Below, piece after piece: positions 31,006 through 42,629 of a stretch of DNA of 64,000 nucleotides. The stretch comes from Halopseudomonas nanhaiensis (GTDB taxonomy: Bacteria > Pseudomonadota > Gammaproteobacteria > Pseudomonadales > Pseudomonadaceae). The notes under the pieces were generated by a model that was not told the DNA's origin, searched no databases, and was given only the letters and a program-made list of their open reading frames with translations. How positions within the stretch are numbered: position 1 is the stretch's first letter; the number at the start of each line of letters is the position of its first letter. The stretch spans positions 868,001 through 932,000 of the forward strand of contig NZ_CP073751.1 of NCBI RefSeq assembly GCF_020025155.1, read 5' to 3'. Both the position numbers and the translations under genes were made by a program.

Positions 31006-33789
31006 TCAGGAGCTGGTCGCGTCGTTGGTCTTGCGCTGCGTCCAGTAACCGATCTGCTCGCGTAGCTGCGTCAGCTCAACCGGTTTTGCCATGTGCCCGT
31101 TCATGCCCATACGCCGCGCGCGTTCGCGATGTTCCGGCAGGATATGCGCGGTCAGCGCGATGATAGGCACCGCGTGCATGCCGTTCGCCTGCTCCCATTG
31201 GCGGATCTCTCCGGCGGCGGTGAAACCGTCCATTTCAGGCATTTCGCAGTCCATCAGTATGAGATCATATGTGCCGTTTCGCGCTGCCTGCACGGCTTCG
31301 CGACCATTCGACACCGTGTGACAGTCGACCTTCAGCTTGTGCAGCATCCCCCGGATCACCTTGGTGGAAATGGCATTATCCTCGGCAACCAGAACCCGAA
31401 AACCTGTTTCCGAGACCGCTGTGTCCGAGGCGACCAGGACGCTCTCCGTCGGTTGTTGCAATTGCTTCTGATGGTTGGCCCACTCATCGATGAGGGTAGC
31501 GCGCAATGTGTATCCGGCGACCGGCTTGCTGAGAATCCGGCGAATCCCGGCGTTGCGCGCCACGATGCGGCTGGGGACCTGGTTGACCCCGGTGAGCATG
31601 ATGATCAGCAGGTCGCCGCGAATCGCCGGATCGTCATGGATGCGGCCGGCCAGCTCGAGTCCGGTCATGCCCGGCATCGACTGATCCACCAACAATACGT
31701 CGAACGGTGCGTTGAGGCTTGCCTGGGTGCGAAGCATGGCGAGTGCCTCCTTGCCTCCCGACGCACATTGCGCTTGCATGCCCCAGGCTCCCAGCTGCTG
31801 CTGCAACACCTTGCGGCAGGTGGCGTTGTCATCGACGATCAGCACATGACGATCGATCAGGCCCTGGCCGCCGGTGTCTGGCTCGGTATCGCCCGCAACC
31901 GAGGAGTCCGGCAAGGTCAGCCAGACCGTCGTGCCCTGTTCAGAGGCGTACTTGATGCCGACCTGCCCGCCCATCATCCCTACCAGCTGGCGAGCGATCA
32001 CCAACCCCAGGCAGCCGGTGGCGCTGGCCTGGTCGAACAGACGGGCGGCATCGCCGGCAGGTCCGGTCAGGCTTGCCCGGGCCTCGGCAGACAGACCGGA
32101 GCCGGTGTCCTGCACCGCGAAGCGCAGCAGAGGCTCACCAGCCGGAGATCGTTCCTGACCGACCACAAGCACGATTTCGCCCTGTGCGGTGGACTGCAAG
32201 GCATTGGCGAGCAGGTTGAGGAGCACCTGCCGCAAGCGAGTCGGATCGCCCACTACAGTGCGTGGAACGCCGGGATGAACGAAACCGATCAGTTCTATGG
32301 TCTGGCTGTCCGCGCGCCCGCGAAAAATATCGAGGCAGTCGTTGATCAATGCATGCAGATCGAACTGGACGCTGTCGAGCACCAGTTGGCCTGACTCCAG
32401 CCTGGACATGTCGAGCACTTCGTTGATCAGGCTGAGCAGGTCATTGCCCGAGCTGTGGATGGTCTGGACGTAATCGCGTTGCTTGGCGGAAAGCGCGGTA
32501 TCAAGCAATAGCTCGGTCATGCCCAGTACTCCGTTCATGGGCGTACGGATTTCGTGACTTATGCGTGCAAGAAATTCGCTTTTCGCTCGCGTCTCGGCCT
32601 GATGCATGGCCTCGGCGTGCCGCTCGGTATGATCGCGGGCGACGCGTTGCTGCAACCGTTCGAACAGGCGCCAGGCGTAGCCGATCAGCGCGGCCCAAAG
32701 CGCCAGATCCGACAGCTGCTCGGCAAGGCTACGCGGCAGCGCACTCAGCTCGAAAGCCCAGCTGACGAGCAACAGCAGGTGGCCGGCAAACAGCGGTCTG
32801 CTGAACGGAGCCCGGTTGTACCAGCAGTAAGCGGTCGCGCCCATGGCGACGGCAGGCACGCCCACGCGCGCGCAGTCGACCACGACTTGCGCCGCAGCCG
32901 GCCACAGATTGACGGTCAAGATGGTGCCGGCGGTCAGCACGGCGATGAGCGCGTCTGTCTGTCGCCGCACTCGTCGATCTTCGGTGAACAGGCGTACCAG
33001 CAGCAGGCCGATGCAGCCCAGCGCGGCGAGCCGCAGTGAATCCTGCAGGGAGGCAGGATGCAGCGGAAGCAATTGCTCCAGCCAGTCCACCCGTACAAAG
33101 GTATTCAGCGCAACCAGCGCCGCGGCTGCGGCAAGATACAGATGCAGCCTTTCGCGGCCGAGCAGACCCTGCAGCAGTCCATGGAGCACCAGCGACAGCA
33201 GCAAGCCGGCAAGTATGCCCTGCAGGGCCTGGTGCCAACCGTGTTCAAGCGTGGCGGTGCGCGGATCGGTAAGGGCTACGCGGGTGCGGACGGGGTATTC
33301 GCTCGCGAGACGCAGGTAAACCGTCTGAGCACTGGGGTCGACGTCTGCAGTGGCGAGCGAAAATGCAAATCCGGGGTAGGGGAGCGCCCTGTCTGTGTCC
33401 GATTCGACGGCGGCGCCGGCGCGATAGGTAGCGGTTGAAGCGGCAGCCACCTGATGGACAGTCACCGAGTCAATCAGCGGATTGTCGATCGTCAGTACCG
33501 GAGCCTCGATGCCGGCAGTAAGCTCCACCCAGAGTGCGGCAGGTTTTTCCGGCAGCGTCTGCAAGCTGTCAGGCGATGGCGTGAAGCGATTGGCGTAGCG
33601 GTTGGAGAGCACGTCCTCCAGCGTCAGGTCGCCGCTGGTATCGACAAAGGTCCGGTAGGCGACGGGCTCAACGGCGGATGCGGTGACCGGCGACAGCGAG
33701 ATGATGCTCAGCAGGGAACTGATTACAAGCCAGCCTAGGTACTTCACTGTCGGGGGTGTCCTGTCCTTGGCCTCGATTCGATGGGGCAC
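31006..33789 (-). CDS. retS: RetS-like hybrid sensor kinase with two receiver domains
   Basis: A 927-residue membrane sensor with the RetS/LadS layout. It starts with a signal peptide, then a 7TMR-DISM extracellular domain (about 45-180) and seven helices (about 185-375). A dimerisation domain follows ([18 protein letters not shown], His412), then an ATP-binding-like domain (about 500-628) and two receivers (phospho-Asp about D702 and D847). In P. aeruginosa RetS silences GacS, lowering RsmY/RsmZ and favouring acute-type behaviour; that role here is inference. It lies downstream of purD, as in P. aeruginosa. The start is GTG 33789; GTG 33747 gives a tighter signal peptide ([13 protein letters not shown]). 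Confidence 0.85.
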   Translation of the reverse strand: MPHRIEAKDRTPPTVKYLGWLVISSLLSIISLSPVTASAVEPVAYRTFVDTSGDLTLEDVLSNRYANRFTPSPDSLQTLPEKPAALWVELTAGIEAPVLTIDNPLIDSVTVHQVAAASTATYRAGAAVESDTDRALPYPGFAFSLATADVDPSAQTVYLRLASEYPVRTRVALTDPRTATLEHGWHQALQGILAGLLLSLVLHGLLQGLLGRERLHLYLAAAAALVALNTFVRVDWLEQLLPLHPASLQDSLRLAALGCIGLLLVRLFTEDRRVRRQTDALIAVLTAGTILTVNLWPAAAQVVVDCARVGVPAVAMGATAYCWYNRAPFSRPLFAGHLLLLVSWAFELSALPRSLAEQLSDLALWAALIGYAWRLFERLQQRVARDHTERHAEAMHQAETRAKSEFLARISHEIRTPMNGVLGMTELLLDTALSAKQRDYVQTIHSSGNDLLSLINEVLDMSRLESGQLVLDSVQFDLHALINDCLDIFRGRADSQTIELIGFVHPGVPRTVVGDPTRLRQVLLNLLANALQSTAQGEIVLVVGQERSPAGEPLLRFAVQDTGSGLSAEARASLTGPAGDAARLFDQASATGCLGLVIARQLVGMMGGQVGIKYASEQGTTVWLTLPDSSVAGDTEPDTGGQGLIDRHVLIVDDNATCRKVLQQQLGAWGMQAQCASGGKEALAMLRTQASLNAPFDVLLVDQSMPGMTGLELAGRIHDDPAIRGDLLIIMLTGVNQVPSRIVARNAGIRRILSKPVAGYTLRATLIDEWANHQKQLQQPTESVLVASDTAVSETGFRVLVAEDNAISTKVIRGMLHKLKVDCHTVSNGREAVQAARNGTYDLILMDCEMPEMDGFTAAGEIRQWEQANGMHAVPIIALTAHILPEHRERARRMGMNGHMAKPVELTQLREQIGYWTQRKTNDATSS

Positions 33790-33893
33790 GCCAACCTTGC
33801 GGCCGGGTGCGCATCAGTATACCCCAACCAGGTACAGTCGCCGATAAACGCCGACCCGCCGGGCGATAGCCGGTTGGGCCGGCTACGGTCAGG

Positions 33894-35177
33894 CTAGGCC
33901 TCTTCCCGGGCAATGGCCCGGTAGCCGATGTCCGTCCGGTAGAAGGAACCCGGCCAGCTGATGCATTCGGCGAGTCGGTAGGCCTGCTGCTGTGCAGAGC
34001 GGACGCTATCGCCGAGCGCTGTCGCACATAACACTCGGCCGCCACTGGTAACGATGTCGTCTCCCCGCAGACCGGTACCGGCATGAAATACCTTCCCATC
34101 CAGCCCCGCTGCGCGCGGCAGTCCGTCAATGACATCGCCCTTGGCGTAGTCAGCCGGATACCCCCCTGCAGCCAACACCACGCCCACGCTGCAGCGTGGG
34201 TCCCACTGGGCTTGCACCTGATCAAGACGCTCGTCCAGCGCGGCTTCGACCAGTTCGACCAGGCTGGTCTGCAGACGCAGCATGATCGGTTGCGTCTCTG
34301 GGTCACCGAATCGGCAGTTGAACTCGATGACCTTGGGTGCGCCATGCTCATCGATCATCAATCCGGCGTAGAGGAAGCCGGTGTATCGGTTCCCCTCGGC
34401 TGTCATGCCGCGCACAGTTGGCCAGATTACCTCGTCCATCACTCGGGCGTGGACGTCATCGGTCACCACCGGCGCGGGCGAATAGGCGCCCATGCCGCCG
34501 GTATTCGGGCCGCTGTCGCCGTTCCCGACGCGCTTGTGATCCTGGCTGGTGGCCATCGGCAGCACATGCTCACCATCCACCATAACGATGAAACTGGCTT
34601 CCTCGCCGGTCAGGAATTCCTCGATCACCACGCGTGACCCTGCCTCGCCGAAGGCATTGCCGGCGAGCATGTCACGTACGGCGGCTTCCGCTTCCTCGAT
34701 CGTCATCGCGACGATGACGCCCTTCCCGGCGGCCAGGCCATCGGCCTTTATCACGATAGGCGCGCCTTTTTCGCGGAGATAGGCGAGGGCTGGATCGATC
34801 TCGGTGAAGTTGCAGTATTCCGCGGTAGGGATCCTGTGGCGGGCGAGGAAATCCTTGGTGAATGCCTTCGATCCTTCCAGCTGTGCCGCTCCTGCCGAGG
34901 GGCCGAAGATGGGCAGATCGCGAGTGCGGAACAGGTCCACCACCCCCTTTACCAGTGGTGCTTCGGGGCCGACGATCGTCAGCTGCACGTTCGCTGCGGC
35001 GAAATCCGCCAGCTGCTCGAGCGCCAGCACATCAATGGCGACGTTTTCGCACTTCGCTTCCGTAGCCGTGCCGGCATTCCCGGGGGCGACAAACACTGTT
35101 TCGACGCGCTCGTCCTGCGCTACCTTCCAGGCCAGGGCGTGCTCGCGGCCACCGCTGCCAATTATCAATACGTTCAT
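33894..35177 (-). CDS. purD: Phosphoribosylamine-glycine ligase
   Basis: GAR synthetase: ATP-dependent joining of phosphoribosylamine and glycine, the second purine step. 427 residues. MNVLIIGSGGREHALAWKVA is the diagnostic N-terminus. The ATP-grasp core includes IVIKADGLAAGKGVIVAMT, VVIEEFLTGEEASFIVMVDG and SQDHKRVGNGDSGPNTGGMG, with VIEFNCRFGDPETQ supplying metal ligands. It lies between purH (upstream, 164-base gap with octamer repeats) and retS (104-base gap) on the minus strand. Confidence 0.98.
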   Translation of the reverse strand: MNVLIIGSGGREHALAWKVAQDERVETVFVAPGNAGTATEAKCENVAIDVLALEQLADFAAANVQLTIVGPEAPLVKGVVDLFRTRDLPIFGPSAGAAQLEGSKAFTKDFLARHRIPTAEYCNFTEIDPALAYLREKGAPIVIKADGLAAGKGVIVAMTIEEAEAAVRDMLAGNAFGEAGSRVVIEEFLTGEEASFIVMVDGEHVLPMATSQDHKRVGNGDSGPNTGGMGAYSPAPVVTDDVHARVMDEVIWPTVRGMTAEGNRYTGFLYAGLMIDEHGAPKVIEFNCRFGDPETQPIMLRLQTSLVELVEAALDERLDQVQAQWDPRCSVGVVLAAGGYPADYAKGDVIDGLPRAAGLDGKVFHAGTGLRGDDIVTSGGRVLCATALGDSVRSAQQQAYRLAECISWPGSFYRTDIGYRAIAREEA

Positions 35178-35252
35178 GCAAGCAACCTGCTTTGATTAAG
35201 GAAACCGTGTTTAGGCTTCAGACTTGACGTGGTCGAGCGCTACGCTTCAATC

Positions 35253-35330
35253 AGCCTTCCAGCCTTCCAGCCTTCCAGCCTTCCAGCCTTCCAGCCTTCC
35301 AGCCTTCCAGCCCAAGCCCAAGCCCAAGCC
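35253..35330. repeat. Tandem repeat: seven AGCCTTCC then AGCCCA units
   Basis: Seven perfect copies of the 8-mer AGCCTTCC (35253-35308) run into three full and one partial copy of the 6-mer AGCCCA (35309-35330). The array lies between the purH stop (35342) and the purD start (35177), so on the transcript it is in the purD leader, about 75 bases before the start codon. Perfect unit identity implies recent slippage and probable copy-number differences between strains. Confidence 0.95.
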
Positions 35331-35341
35331 TGCAGCGCGAC

Positions 35342-36949
35342 TCAATGTTTGAAGTGGCGCATGCCGGTAAACACCATCGCCATACCCGCTTCGTCGGCCG
35401 CAGCAATGACCTCCGCATCGCGCATCGAGCCGCCCGGCTGAATCACGGCGCTGATGCCCGCCTTGGCAGCGTTGTCGATGCCGTCCCGGAAGGGAAAGAA
35501 GGCGTCGGATGCCATGACTGCGCCGCGCACTTCCAGCCCCGCATGCTCGGCCTTGATTGCGGCGATGCGCGCCGAGTTGACTCGGCTCATCTGGCCGGCC
35601 CCGACGCCAATGGTCTGCCGTGCCTTGGCGTAGACAATAGCGTTGGACTTGACGAACTTGGCGACCTTCCAGGCGAAGATCAGGTCATGGATCTCCTGCT
35701 CGGTCGGTGCGCGACGGGTGACCACCTTGAGGTCGTCTGCTGTGATCATCCCGATATCGCGGCTCTGCACCAGCAGACCGCCGTTGACGCGCTTGAAATC
35801 CCAATCAGCGGAACGTTGCGCCGCCCATTCGCCGCATTCGAGCAGGCGAACATTGGTCTTGGCCGCGACGGCGTCACGCGCTGCCTGAGAGATACGCGGC
35901 GCGATGATCACCTCGACGAACTGGCGTTCGACGATTGCTCGCGCGGTCTCGCCATCCAGCTCGCGGTTGAAGGCGATGATGCCGCCGAATGCCGATTCGC
36001 TGTCCGTGGCGTAGGCCAGATCGTAGGCCCTGGCAATGCCGCCGTCTTCCTCTGGCACCACTGCGACGCCGCAGGGATTGGCATGCTTGACAATGACGCA
36101 GGCTGGCTTGGTGAAGCTCTTCACGCATTCCAGCGCCGCATCGGTATCGGCAACGTTGTTGTAGGACAGCTCCTTCCCCTGCAGCTGAGCGGCTGTCGCG
36201 ATACTCGCCTCGGCGGGCTGTGCCTCACGATAGAACGCCGCGGACTGATGCGGGTTTTCGCCATAGCGCATGTCCTGCGCCTTGATGAACTGACTGTTGA
36301 AGGTGCGCGGAAAGCTGGTGCGCTCATCGGTGCTGAGTGTTTCCCGCGTCTGCTCGATGGTGCCCAGGTAGTTGGCAATCATTCCGTCGTAGGCAGCGGT
36401 ATGCTCGAACGCTTTCAGCGCCAGATCGAAGCGCTGGGCGTAGGTGAGACCGCCGCCCTTGAGCCCATCGATGACCGCCGGATAGTCGCCTGCGTTGACC
36501 ACGATGGCGACGTCCCGGTGATTCTTGGCCGCCGATCGAACCATCGTCGGTCCGCCGATATCGATATTTTCGATGGCGTCTGCCAGCGTGCACCCTGGCT
36601 TGGCCACCGTCGCGGCGAACGGATAAAGATTGACCACGACCATGTCGATCGGCTGGATCCCGTGCTCCTGCATTACCGCGCCGTCCCGGTCGCGCCGTCC
36701 GAGGATGCCGCCATGAATCTTCGGATGAAGCGTCTTCACCCGGCCGTCCATCATCTCCGGGAAGCCGGTGTAGTCCGCTACTTCCACGGCTTCGATGCCC
36801 TGCTCGCGCAGAAGCTTGAAGGTGCCGCCGGTCGAGAGAATCTCGACGCCAAGAGCTGCCAGTTCACGGGCGAATTCTACGATGCCGGTCTTGTCGGAGA
36901 CGCTGACAAGCGCACGGCGTATCGGGAGGCGGGTGGTTTGGTCGGTCAT
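35342..36949 (-). CDS. purH: Bifunctional AICAR formyltransferase / IMP cyclohydrolase
   Basis: Performs the last two steps of IMP synthesis. 535 residues. The N-terminal MGS-like cyclohydrolase domain has [20 protein letters not shown] and STGGTFKLL; the C-terminal transformylase domain has [13 protein letters not shown] (catalytic Lys-His) and ending segments [20 protein letters not shown] and [19 protein letters not shown]. It is downstream of fis (179-base gap) and upstream of purD, the conserved pseudomonad order. No PurR-type operator could be recognised by eye. Confidence 0.98.
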   Translation of the reverse strand: MTDQTTRLPIRRALVSVSDKTGIVEFARELAALGVEILSTGGTFKLLREQGIEAVEVADYTGFPEMMDGRVKTLHPKIHGGILGRRDRDGAVMQEHGIQPIDMVVVNLYPFAATVAKPGCTLADAIENIDIGGPTMVRSAAKNHRDVAIVVNAGDYPAVIDGLKGGGLTYAQRFDLALKAFEHTAAYDGMIANYLGTIEQTRETLSTDERTSFPRTFNSQFIKAQDMRYGENPHQSAAFYREAQPAEASIATAAQLQGKELSYNNVADTDAALECVKSFTKPACVIVKHANPCGVAVVPEEDGGIARAYDLAYATDSESAFGGIIAFNRELDGETARAIVERQFVEVIIAPRISQAARDAVAAKTNVRLLECGEWAAQRSADWDFKRVNGGLLVQSRDIGMITADDLKVVTRRAPTEQEIHDLIFAWKVAKFVKSNAIVYAKARQTIGVGAGQMSRVNSARIAAIKAEHAGLEVRGAVMASDAFFPFRDGIDNAAKAGISAVIQPGGSMRDAEVIAAADEAGMAMVFTGMRHFKH

Positions 36950-37128
36950 CTTGGATCCAGGATTGGTTTCAGGTGGTGGTGATTGCTAGTGAGTTCGCTC
37001 TAAGCTGAGGGCTTGAGGCTGGGAGGTCATGCCCGCAAGCGGAGATTTGTTCCGGGGGCGCTGAACACCCGCAAAACGGTTCTTTTCAAGCCTTCAGCTT
37101 TTCAGCCCTGCGCCGCAGGCGCCGGGTT

Positions 37129-37455
37129 CTAAAGCAACCCGTATTGCTTGAGTTTCTTTCGCAAGGTGCCGCGATTCAGACCGAGCACTTCCGACGCTCG
37201 CGTCTGGTTGCCCTTGACGTAATGCATGACGCTCTCGAGTAGCGGCGCTTCAACTTCCGCCAGGACCATATCGTAGACGTCGGTGACGTCCTGCCCATCA
37301 AGATGCTCGAAGTAGTTTCGCAGCGCCTGCTCCACGCAGTCGCGGAGCGTTTGTTCCCGGCGGCGGGCGTCTTCCGATACGCCGGCCGGACTTGTCTCAG
37401 GGCTTTGGGTCACAGGAAGCGTTCCGTCGTTCACAAATGGGTTCATTGAGTTCAT
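37129..37455 (-). CDS. fis: DNA-binding protein Fis
   Basis: Nucleoid-associated homodimer that bends DNA and regulates rRNA and other growth-phase genes. 108 residues: a variable, acidic N-terminal arm, then the conserved core [40 protein letters not shown] and the helix-turn-helix [20 protein letters not shown]. The ATG at 37455 overlaps the dusB stop (ATGA), so Fis translation is probably coupled to dusB as in the E. coli dusB-fis operon. Confidence 0.97.
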   Translation of the reverse strand: MNSMNPFVNDGTLPVTQSPETSPAGVSEDARRREQTLRDCVEQALRNYFEHLDGQDVTDVYDMVLAEVEAPLLESVMHYVKGNQTRASEVLGLNRGTLRKKLKQYGLL

Positions 37456-38450
37456 GCCGCCAGGTCTCCTTCCAGCAAGCGGTTGAAGTGTTCTTCGATG
37501 CTCTGTCGCTGTCGGGCGGCGCAGTCGATCCTGTTGAAGCTCCGCCGGAATGCTGCCGCATCAGGCAGCGTCTCCAGATACCAGCCCACGTGCTTGCGGG
37601 CAATTCTTGCCCCATGCTCCAGGCCGTAAAACGCATGCAGGGCATCAAGATGCTCCAGCAGAATGTCGCGCTGCCAGCTTAGCTCTGGTACGGGGAGCCT
37701 GCAGCCGGTTTCCAGATAATGGGTGATCTCGCGAAAAATCCACGGACATCCCTGTGCGGCACGGCCAATCATCACGGCGTCCGCACCGGTATGCTCGAGC
37801 ACCATCCGGGCCTTTTCAGGTGACGTGATATCGCCATTGGCGAACACCGGGATGCTGATAGCCTGCTTTATGGCGGCAATGGTGTCGTATTCTGCCTGGC
37901 CGGTGTAGAGCTGATCGCGCGTGCGGCCATGCACCGCCAGCGCCTGAATGCCGCTCTGCTCGGCGATTCGGGCGATCTGCAGCCCGTTGCGTTGCTCGCT
38001 GCACCAGCCGGTACGAATTTTCAAGGTGACAGGAATGCTGACCGCCGACACTACCGCTTCAAGGATCTCGCCGACGAGCACTTCATCGCGCATCAGCGCC
38101 GAGCCGGCGGCCTTGTTGCAGACCTTCTTGGCCGGGCAGCCCATGTTGATATCGATGATCTGTGCGCCGAGTGCCTGGTTGCACCGCGCAGCCTCAGCCA
38201 TCATCTGCGGATCGCCGCCAGCAATCTGTACCGAGCGGGGTTCGCCTTCGCCGGCGTGATCAAGGCGCTGGCGCGACTTGCGAGTATTCCACAGGCGGGT
38301 ATCGCTGGTGACCATCTCGGATACCACCAGCCCTGCGCCCAGCCTCCGGCAAAGCTGCCGGAACGGTCGGTCGGTGACGCCAGCCATGGGGGCGAGAATC
38401 ACGCGGTTGGTTAACTGGTACGGTCCGATACGGATCACTGCATGGTCCAT
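37452..38450 (-). CDS. dusB: tRNA-dihydrouridine synthase B
   Basis: FMN enzyme reducing uridine 17 in the tRNA D-loop. 332 residues. The TIM-barrel start shows [20 protein letters not shown]; the active-site Cys is in [18 protein letters not shown], followed by VTLKIRTGW and [13 protein letters not shown]. In many gamma-proteobacteria the first gene of the fis operon, which is the case here: its TGA overlaps the fis ATG. A candidate promoter lies about 80 bases upstream. Confidence 0.97.
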   Translation of the reverse strand: MDHAVIRIGPYQLTNRVILAPMAGVTDRPFRQLCRRLGAGLVVSEMVTSDTRLWNTRKSRQRLDHAGEGEPRSVQIAGGDPQMMAEAARCNQALGAQIIDINMGCPAKKVCNKAAGSALMRDEVLVGEILEAVVSAVSIPVTLKIRTGWCSEQRNGLQIARIAEQSGIQALAVHGRTRDQLYTGQAEYDTIAAIKQAISIPVFANGDITSPEKARMVLEHTGADAVMIGRAAQGCPWIFREITHYLETGCRLPVPELSWQRDILLEHLDALHAFYGLEHGARIARKHVGWYLETLPDAAAFRRSFNRIDCAARQRQSIEEHFNRLLEGDLAA

Positions 38451-38527
38451 CCCTGTCTGTCCAAACGTTGATGCACGCCCGCGCGACGCCTGGGCGTCGG
38501 GATGGGCTTTTGTGAAAAAGGGCAGTA

Positions 38528-38556
38528 ATCATACCCGCTAAGTGTTGCCGTATAAA
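38528..38556 (-). promoter_or_regulatory. Candidate promoter for dusB-fis
   Basis: Read leftward, TTTATA (38556-38551) and TATGAT (38533-38528) are 17 bases apart, with a transcript start predicted near 38520 and a leader of about 70 bases. Hexamer matches are moderate, especially at -35. Confidence 0.35.
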
Positions 38557-38578
38557 GACTCGGCTGGCTGAATCTTGA

Positions 38579-38596
38579 GCAGCTCGTCCGAGCTGC
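38579..38596 (-). other. Short hairpin after DUF3426 gene
   Basis: GCAGCTC (38579-38585) pairs with GAGCTGC (38590-38596) around GTCC, just past the stop of the DUF3426 gene. On the minus strand no clear T-run follows, so only a weak or Rho-aided terminator is possible. Confidence 0.35.
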
Positions 38597-38604
38597 GTCG
38601 AACC

Positions 38605-40200
38605 CTAGCGGGCCTCGAACTCCAGTGTGTAGCTGACTGCCTGCGGCCCCGGATCGAGCATGCTGAGGGCGACGCGGATCGGCACCTGGGGCGGCATCAG
38701 TTCGGCGCCGGCCAGCTCGCCCGACAGGTATTCGTCAGGACGGAAGCGTCGGGAGGCCACTTCGCGGCCCTGGGAGTCGGTGAACTGCATCAGCAGAACG
38801 GGGAAGGGTTGTGAGTAATCGGCGCGGTTGTACAGCATGGCATCGATCGCCAGCGCGTTGGGGAATTCAGGATGCGGTCTTACCAGCAGGTTGCTGCTGC
38901 GAAGTTGACTGACGTCGACCTGCGCCGGCAGATCGCACCCGGCAAGGAGGCATGCCGATTCCAGCCACGACCGCGTTTGCTGATCGCGCGAGAGGGCATC
39001 GAAGTTGTAGTAGACGTATTGCGCGACCAGGCCGATCGCTGCCAGTACACAGAGCATCAGCCACAGTCCGGTTCTTTTCTTCCTCGGGGGTCTGCGGTCT
39101 TCGGCGTCGAGATACAGGGGTTCGTCATGCAGATCGGGCAGTGCATAGAGCGTGCCCAGCCCGGGTTCACGTCGCTGACTCAGCCCGGCATCGTTCGCGT
39201 CCAGCGGCAGGCTGCGCTGCCGCGTACGTGCACTGTCACGCAAAAACACGCCGTGGTCGTCATCATCTTCTGCCAGGGGGCGCAGCGGACCGATATGCAG
39301 CTCGTCGGGGCGTTGGCGATCGACATGGACGTCCGCTGGGCGTGCCTCGTCGTCGAGGGGCAACACGGGTTCAGCCTGCGGGCCAAAATCGCGAGCGGGT
39401 GCGCTGGCAATGAAGTCTTCATGCAGATCGAGAGACGGCTCCTCGTCCCTGAGCGCCGCTGCATCGACCGTGGGCGGTGCCTGCTCGATATCATCGGTGA
39501 GCTCGGGTAGCCCGTCTTCGTTATTGGCCAACTCTGCATCCAGTGCGGCCCAGAATCCGTCGTCGTCCTCTTCCTCGACCGTATGCAGTACCGGCCATTC
39601 ATCGATCTTCGCAAGGTCCAGCGGCTCCAGCTCTGGGTCTGGTTCAGGCTCTGGCTCTGGCTCTGGCTCGGCGATCGGTTCGGGCGCCGGTTCGGGTTCC
39701 GATACCGGCTCCGGGGGCGGCACGGGCGCGCGCTCCGGCTCGGGCTCTTGCTGGTCGGCTGGCCTCACTTCTGGCGCCTGATCAGGCTCGGCTGTCGCTT
39801 CAGGATCCGACTCCAGATCAAATTCAAACGCTGATTCGTCCAGCTCCTCAATCCGGTCGTCGTGTGCCAATCCTCGGGCGGGCGTGCGCGTGCCGGCTTC
39901 GGGTGGGTTGATCTCGTCCAGAATCGATTCGTCGAGGCCCAGTGCCCCGAGGTCCATCTCGTCGTAATCCATGTCGTCATGGATCATCAGTGATTGCTGT
40001 CTGTTCTCACTGGCTGTCGCTTGCGCCGCAGGTCTACCGGTATTCGTTGGTCCAGAGTCGGGCGCCGGATCGACCCGGGCATTGAAGACGCGCAGGCAGG
40101 CCCCGCAGCGAACATTGCCCGCGGCAGCCTGCAGCTGTTCCTGTGACAGCCGAAAACGGGTCTGACAGTAGGGACATTGCGTAACCAGCGATTCGCTCAT
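38605..40200 (-). CDS. MJ0042 zinc-ribbon / DUF3426 membrane protein
   Basis: 531 residues from ATG 40200 ([16 protein letters not shown]). The N-terminal zinc ribbon has Cys9, Cys12, Cys32 and Cys35. A very acidic, disordered stretch of about 350 residues follows, including a Pro-Glu repeat ([20 protein letters not shown] and onward) near residues 160-195. One TM follows near residue 380 ([20 protein letters not shown]), then a C-terminal DUF3426 domain presumably in the periplasm. The open frame reaches back to 40233, but the zinc ribbon fits the 40200 start. It lies between prmA and dusB as in other pseudomonads; function unknown. Confidence 0.88.
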   Translation of the reverse strand: MSESLVTQCPYCQTRFRLSQEQLQAAAGNVRCGACLRVFNARVDPAPDSGPTNTGRPAAQATASENRQQSLMIHDDMDYDEMDLGALGLDESILDEINPPEAGTRTPARGLAHDDRIEELDESAFEFDLESDPEATAEPDQAPEVRPADQQEPEPERAPVPPPEPVSEPEPAPEPIAEPEPEPEPEPDPELEPLDLAKIDEWPVLHTVEEEDDDGFWAALDAELANNEDGLPELTDDIEQAPPTVDAAALRDEEPSLDLHEDFIASAPARDFGPQAEPVLPLDDEARPADVHVDRQRPDELHIGPLRPLAEDDDDHGVFLRDSARTRQRSLPLDANDAGLSQRREPGLGTLYALPDLHDEPLYLDAEDRRPPRKKRTGLWLMLCVLAAIGLVAQYVYYNFDALSRDQQTRSWLESACLLAGCDLPAQVDVSQLRSSNLLVRPHPEFPNALAIDAMLYNRADYSQPFPVLLMQFTDSQGREVASRRFRPDEYLSGELAGAELMPPQVPIRVALSMLDPGPQAVSYTLEFEAR

Positions 40201-40279
40201 AAAGGCGGTGGTTCCTGTTGGTTCGGCATGCAAGCGTACGCCCGGGACCGGGTATTGTGCCTTTGAAAACGGTCGGCTG

Positions 40280-41161
40280 TCACCGTCGCCGGGTGCCGCT
40301 TATTCGTATCCAGCCATCTCGTTCGGCCACCGGATCGAGCTCGAATTCCCCTCGATACGCTTTCAATATCTCGTCGGTCTGTTCGGCGAGGATCCCCGAC
40401 AGGGCCAGCCGCCCGCCGGGCTTTACCAGCGCGGTCAGTTGTTCCGCCAGTGCGACCAGCGGACCGGCGAGAATATTCGCCACCAGCACGTCCGCCGGGT
40501 GCTGCGGCATTGCCTCCGGCAGGTAGAGAGCAAATCGGTCCTCGGCAATTGCGTTGCGTCCGGCGTTGTCGCGCGACGCCTCCAGCGCCTGTATGTCGAT
40601 GTCGGTGCCGCGCGCATGTCGAGCGCCCAGCAGCAGCGCTGCGATGGCGAGGATGCCGGAGCCGCAGCCGAAATCGATAAGGTCCCTGTCGCTGAGAGGT
40701 TCCGCATCAAGCCACTCGAGGCACAGCGCAGTGGTTGGATGGGTGCCTGTGCCAAAGGCCAGACCCGGATCCAGAAGGAGGTTCACGGCTGCCGGCTCGG
40801 GCGCGGCGTGCCAGCTGGGAACGATCCACAGCCGCTGGCCGAAACGCATCGGCTGAAAGTTGTCCATCCAGCTCCGTTCCCAGTCCTGGTCTTCGACCTG
40901 CTCGAGCTGATACTTCGGTAGCTCCCCCTGCCACAGCAGGCGCAGATGACTGACGAGCGCGTCGGCATCCGTATCGCCTTCGAACAGCGCCATGAGATGA
41001 GTGTTGGACCACAGTGGAGTGGTCCCCAGATCGGGTTCGAAAATCGGCTGATCTTCGGCGTCCATGAAGGTGACCGACACGGCGCCGAGGCCGAGCAGCA
41101 TGTCTTCGAGCTGCTGGGCCTGGTCTGGAGCAATGGCAAGGCGCAGTTGTAACCAGGACAT
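40280..41161 (-). CDS. prmA: Ribosomal protein L11 methyltransferase
   Basis: Trimethylates lysines and the N-terminus of L11. 293 residues from ATG 41161 ([20 protein letters not shown]). An N-terminal substrate-recognition domain with [13 protein letters not shown] leads to the SAM fold: [37 protein letters not shown] and [18 protein letters not shown]. The frame is open for 26 codons further upstream, but that part is translated repeat sequence and not family-like. It lies 108 bases after accC. Confidence 0.96.
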   Translation of the reverse strand: MSWLQLRLAIAPDQAQQLEDMLLGLGAVSVTFMDAEDQPIFEPDLGTTPLWSNTHLMALFEGDTDADALVSHLRLLWQGELPKYQLEQVEDQDWERSWMDNFQPMRFGQRLWIVPSWHAAPEPAAVNLLLDPGLAFGTGTHPTTALCLEWLDAEPLSDRDLIDFGCGSGILAIAALLLGARHARGTDIDIQALEASRDNAGRNAIAEDRFALYLPEAMPQHPADVLVANILAGPLVALAEQLTALVKPGGRLALSGILAEQTDEILKAYRGEFELDPVAERDGWIRISGTRRR

Positions 41162-41180
41162 GCAAAGGTTCCTTCGGAAC

Positions 41181-41204
41181 AGCTTCAAGCGAAAAGCTTC
41201 AAGC
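41181..41204. repeat. Two AGCTTCAAGC repeats upstream of prmA
   Basis: AGCTTCAAGC occurs at 41181-41190 and 41195-41204, a 14-base period with GAAA/CAAA spacers. It lies about 20 bases before the prmA start and shares its core with the cluster after rlmB (24748-24821). Confidence 0.8.
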
Positions 41205-41236
41205 CAAAAGAAAGAGGGAGCGACCTGGTCGCTCCC
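41205..41236 (-). terminator. Rho-independent terminator after accC
   Basis: GGGAGCGACC (41216-41225) and GGTCGCTCCC (41227-41236) form a strong stem; on the minus strand it is followed by TCTTTCTTTTGG. It is placed 34 bases after the accC stop and before prmA. Confidence 0.75.
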
Positions 41237-41269
41237 CAATGGAATAACCCGCGTGCGGCTGGCAGTTCG

Positions 41270-42610
<1,341 letters not shown>

Positions 42611-42629
42611 CGCAGCCTCCAGGCCGGGC

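Noticed and set aside
33867-33885. Terminator between purD and retS (TAGCCGG/CCGGCTA stem)
   Set aside because: Seven base pairs without any T-run on the minus strand; readthrough from purD into retS is just as possible.
35253-35330. CRISPR-like array
   Set aside because: Units are 6-8 bases with no spacers, so it is a microsatellite; no cas genes occur in the window.
35345-36982. Long open frame on the plus strand antisense to purH
   Set aside because: It mirrors purH codons in a GC-rich genome, has no recognisable domain and lacks a ribosome site; purH itself is complete on the other strand.
39583-39834. Plus-strand frames with Ser-Gly or Leu-Trp repeats
   Set aside because: These are the complementary reading of the Pro-Glu repeat codons in the DUF3426 gene, not a separate repeat protein.
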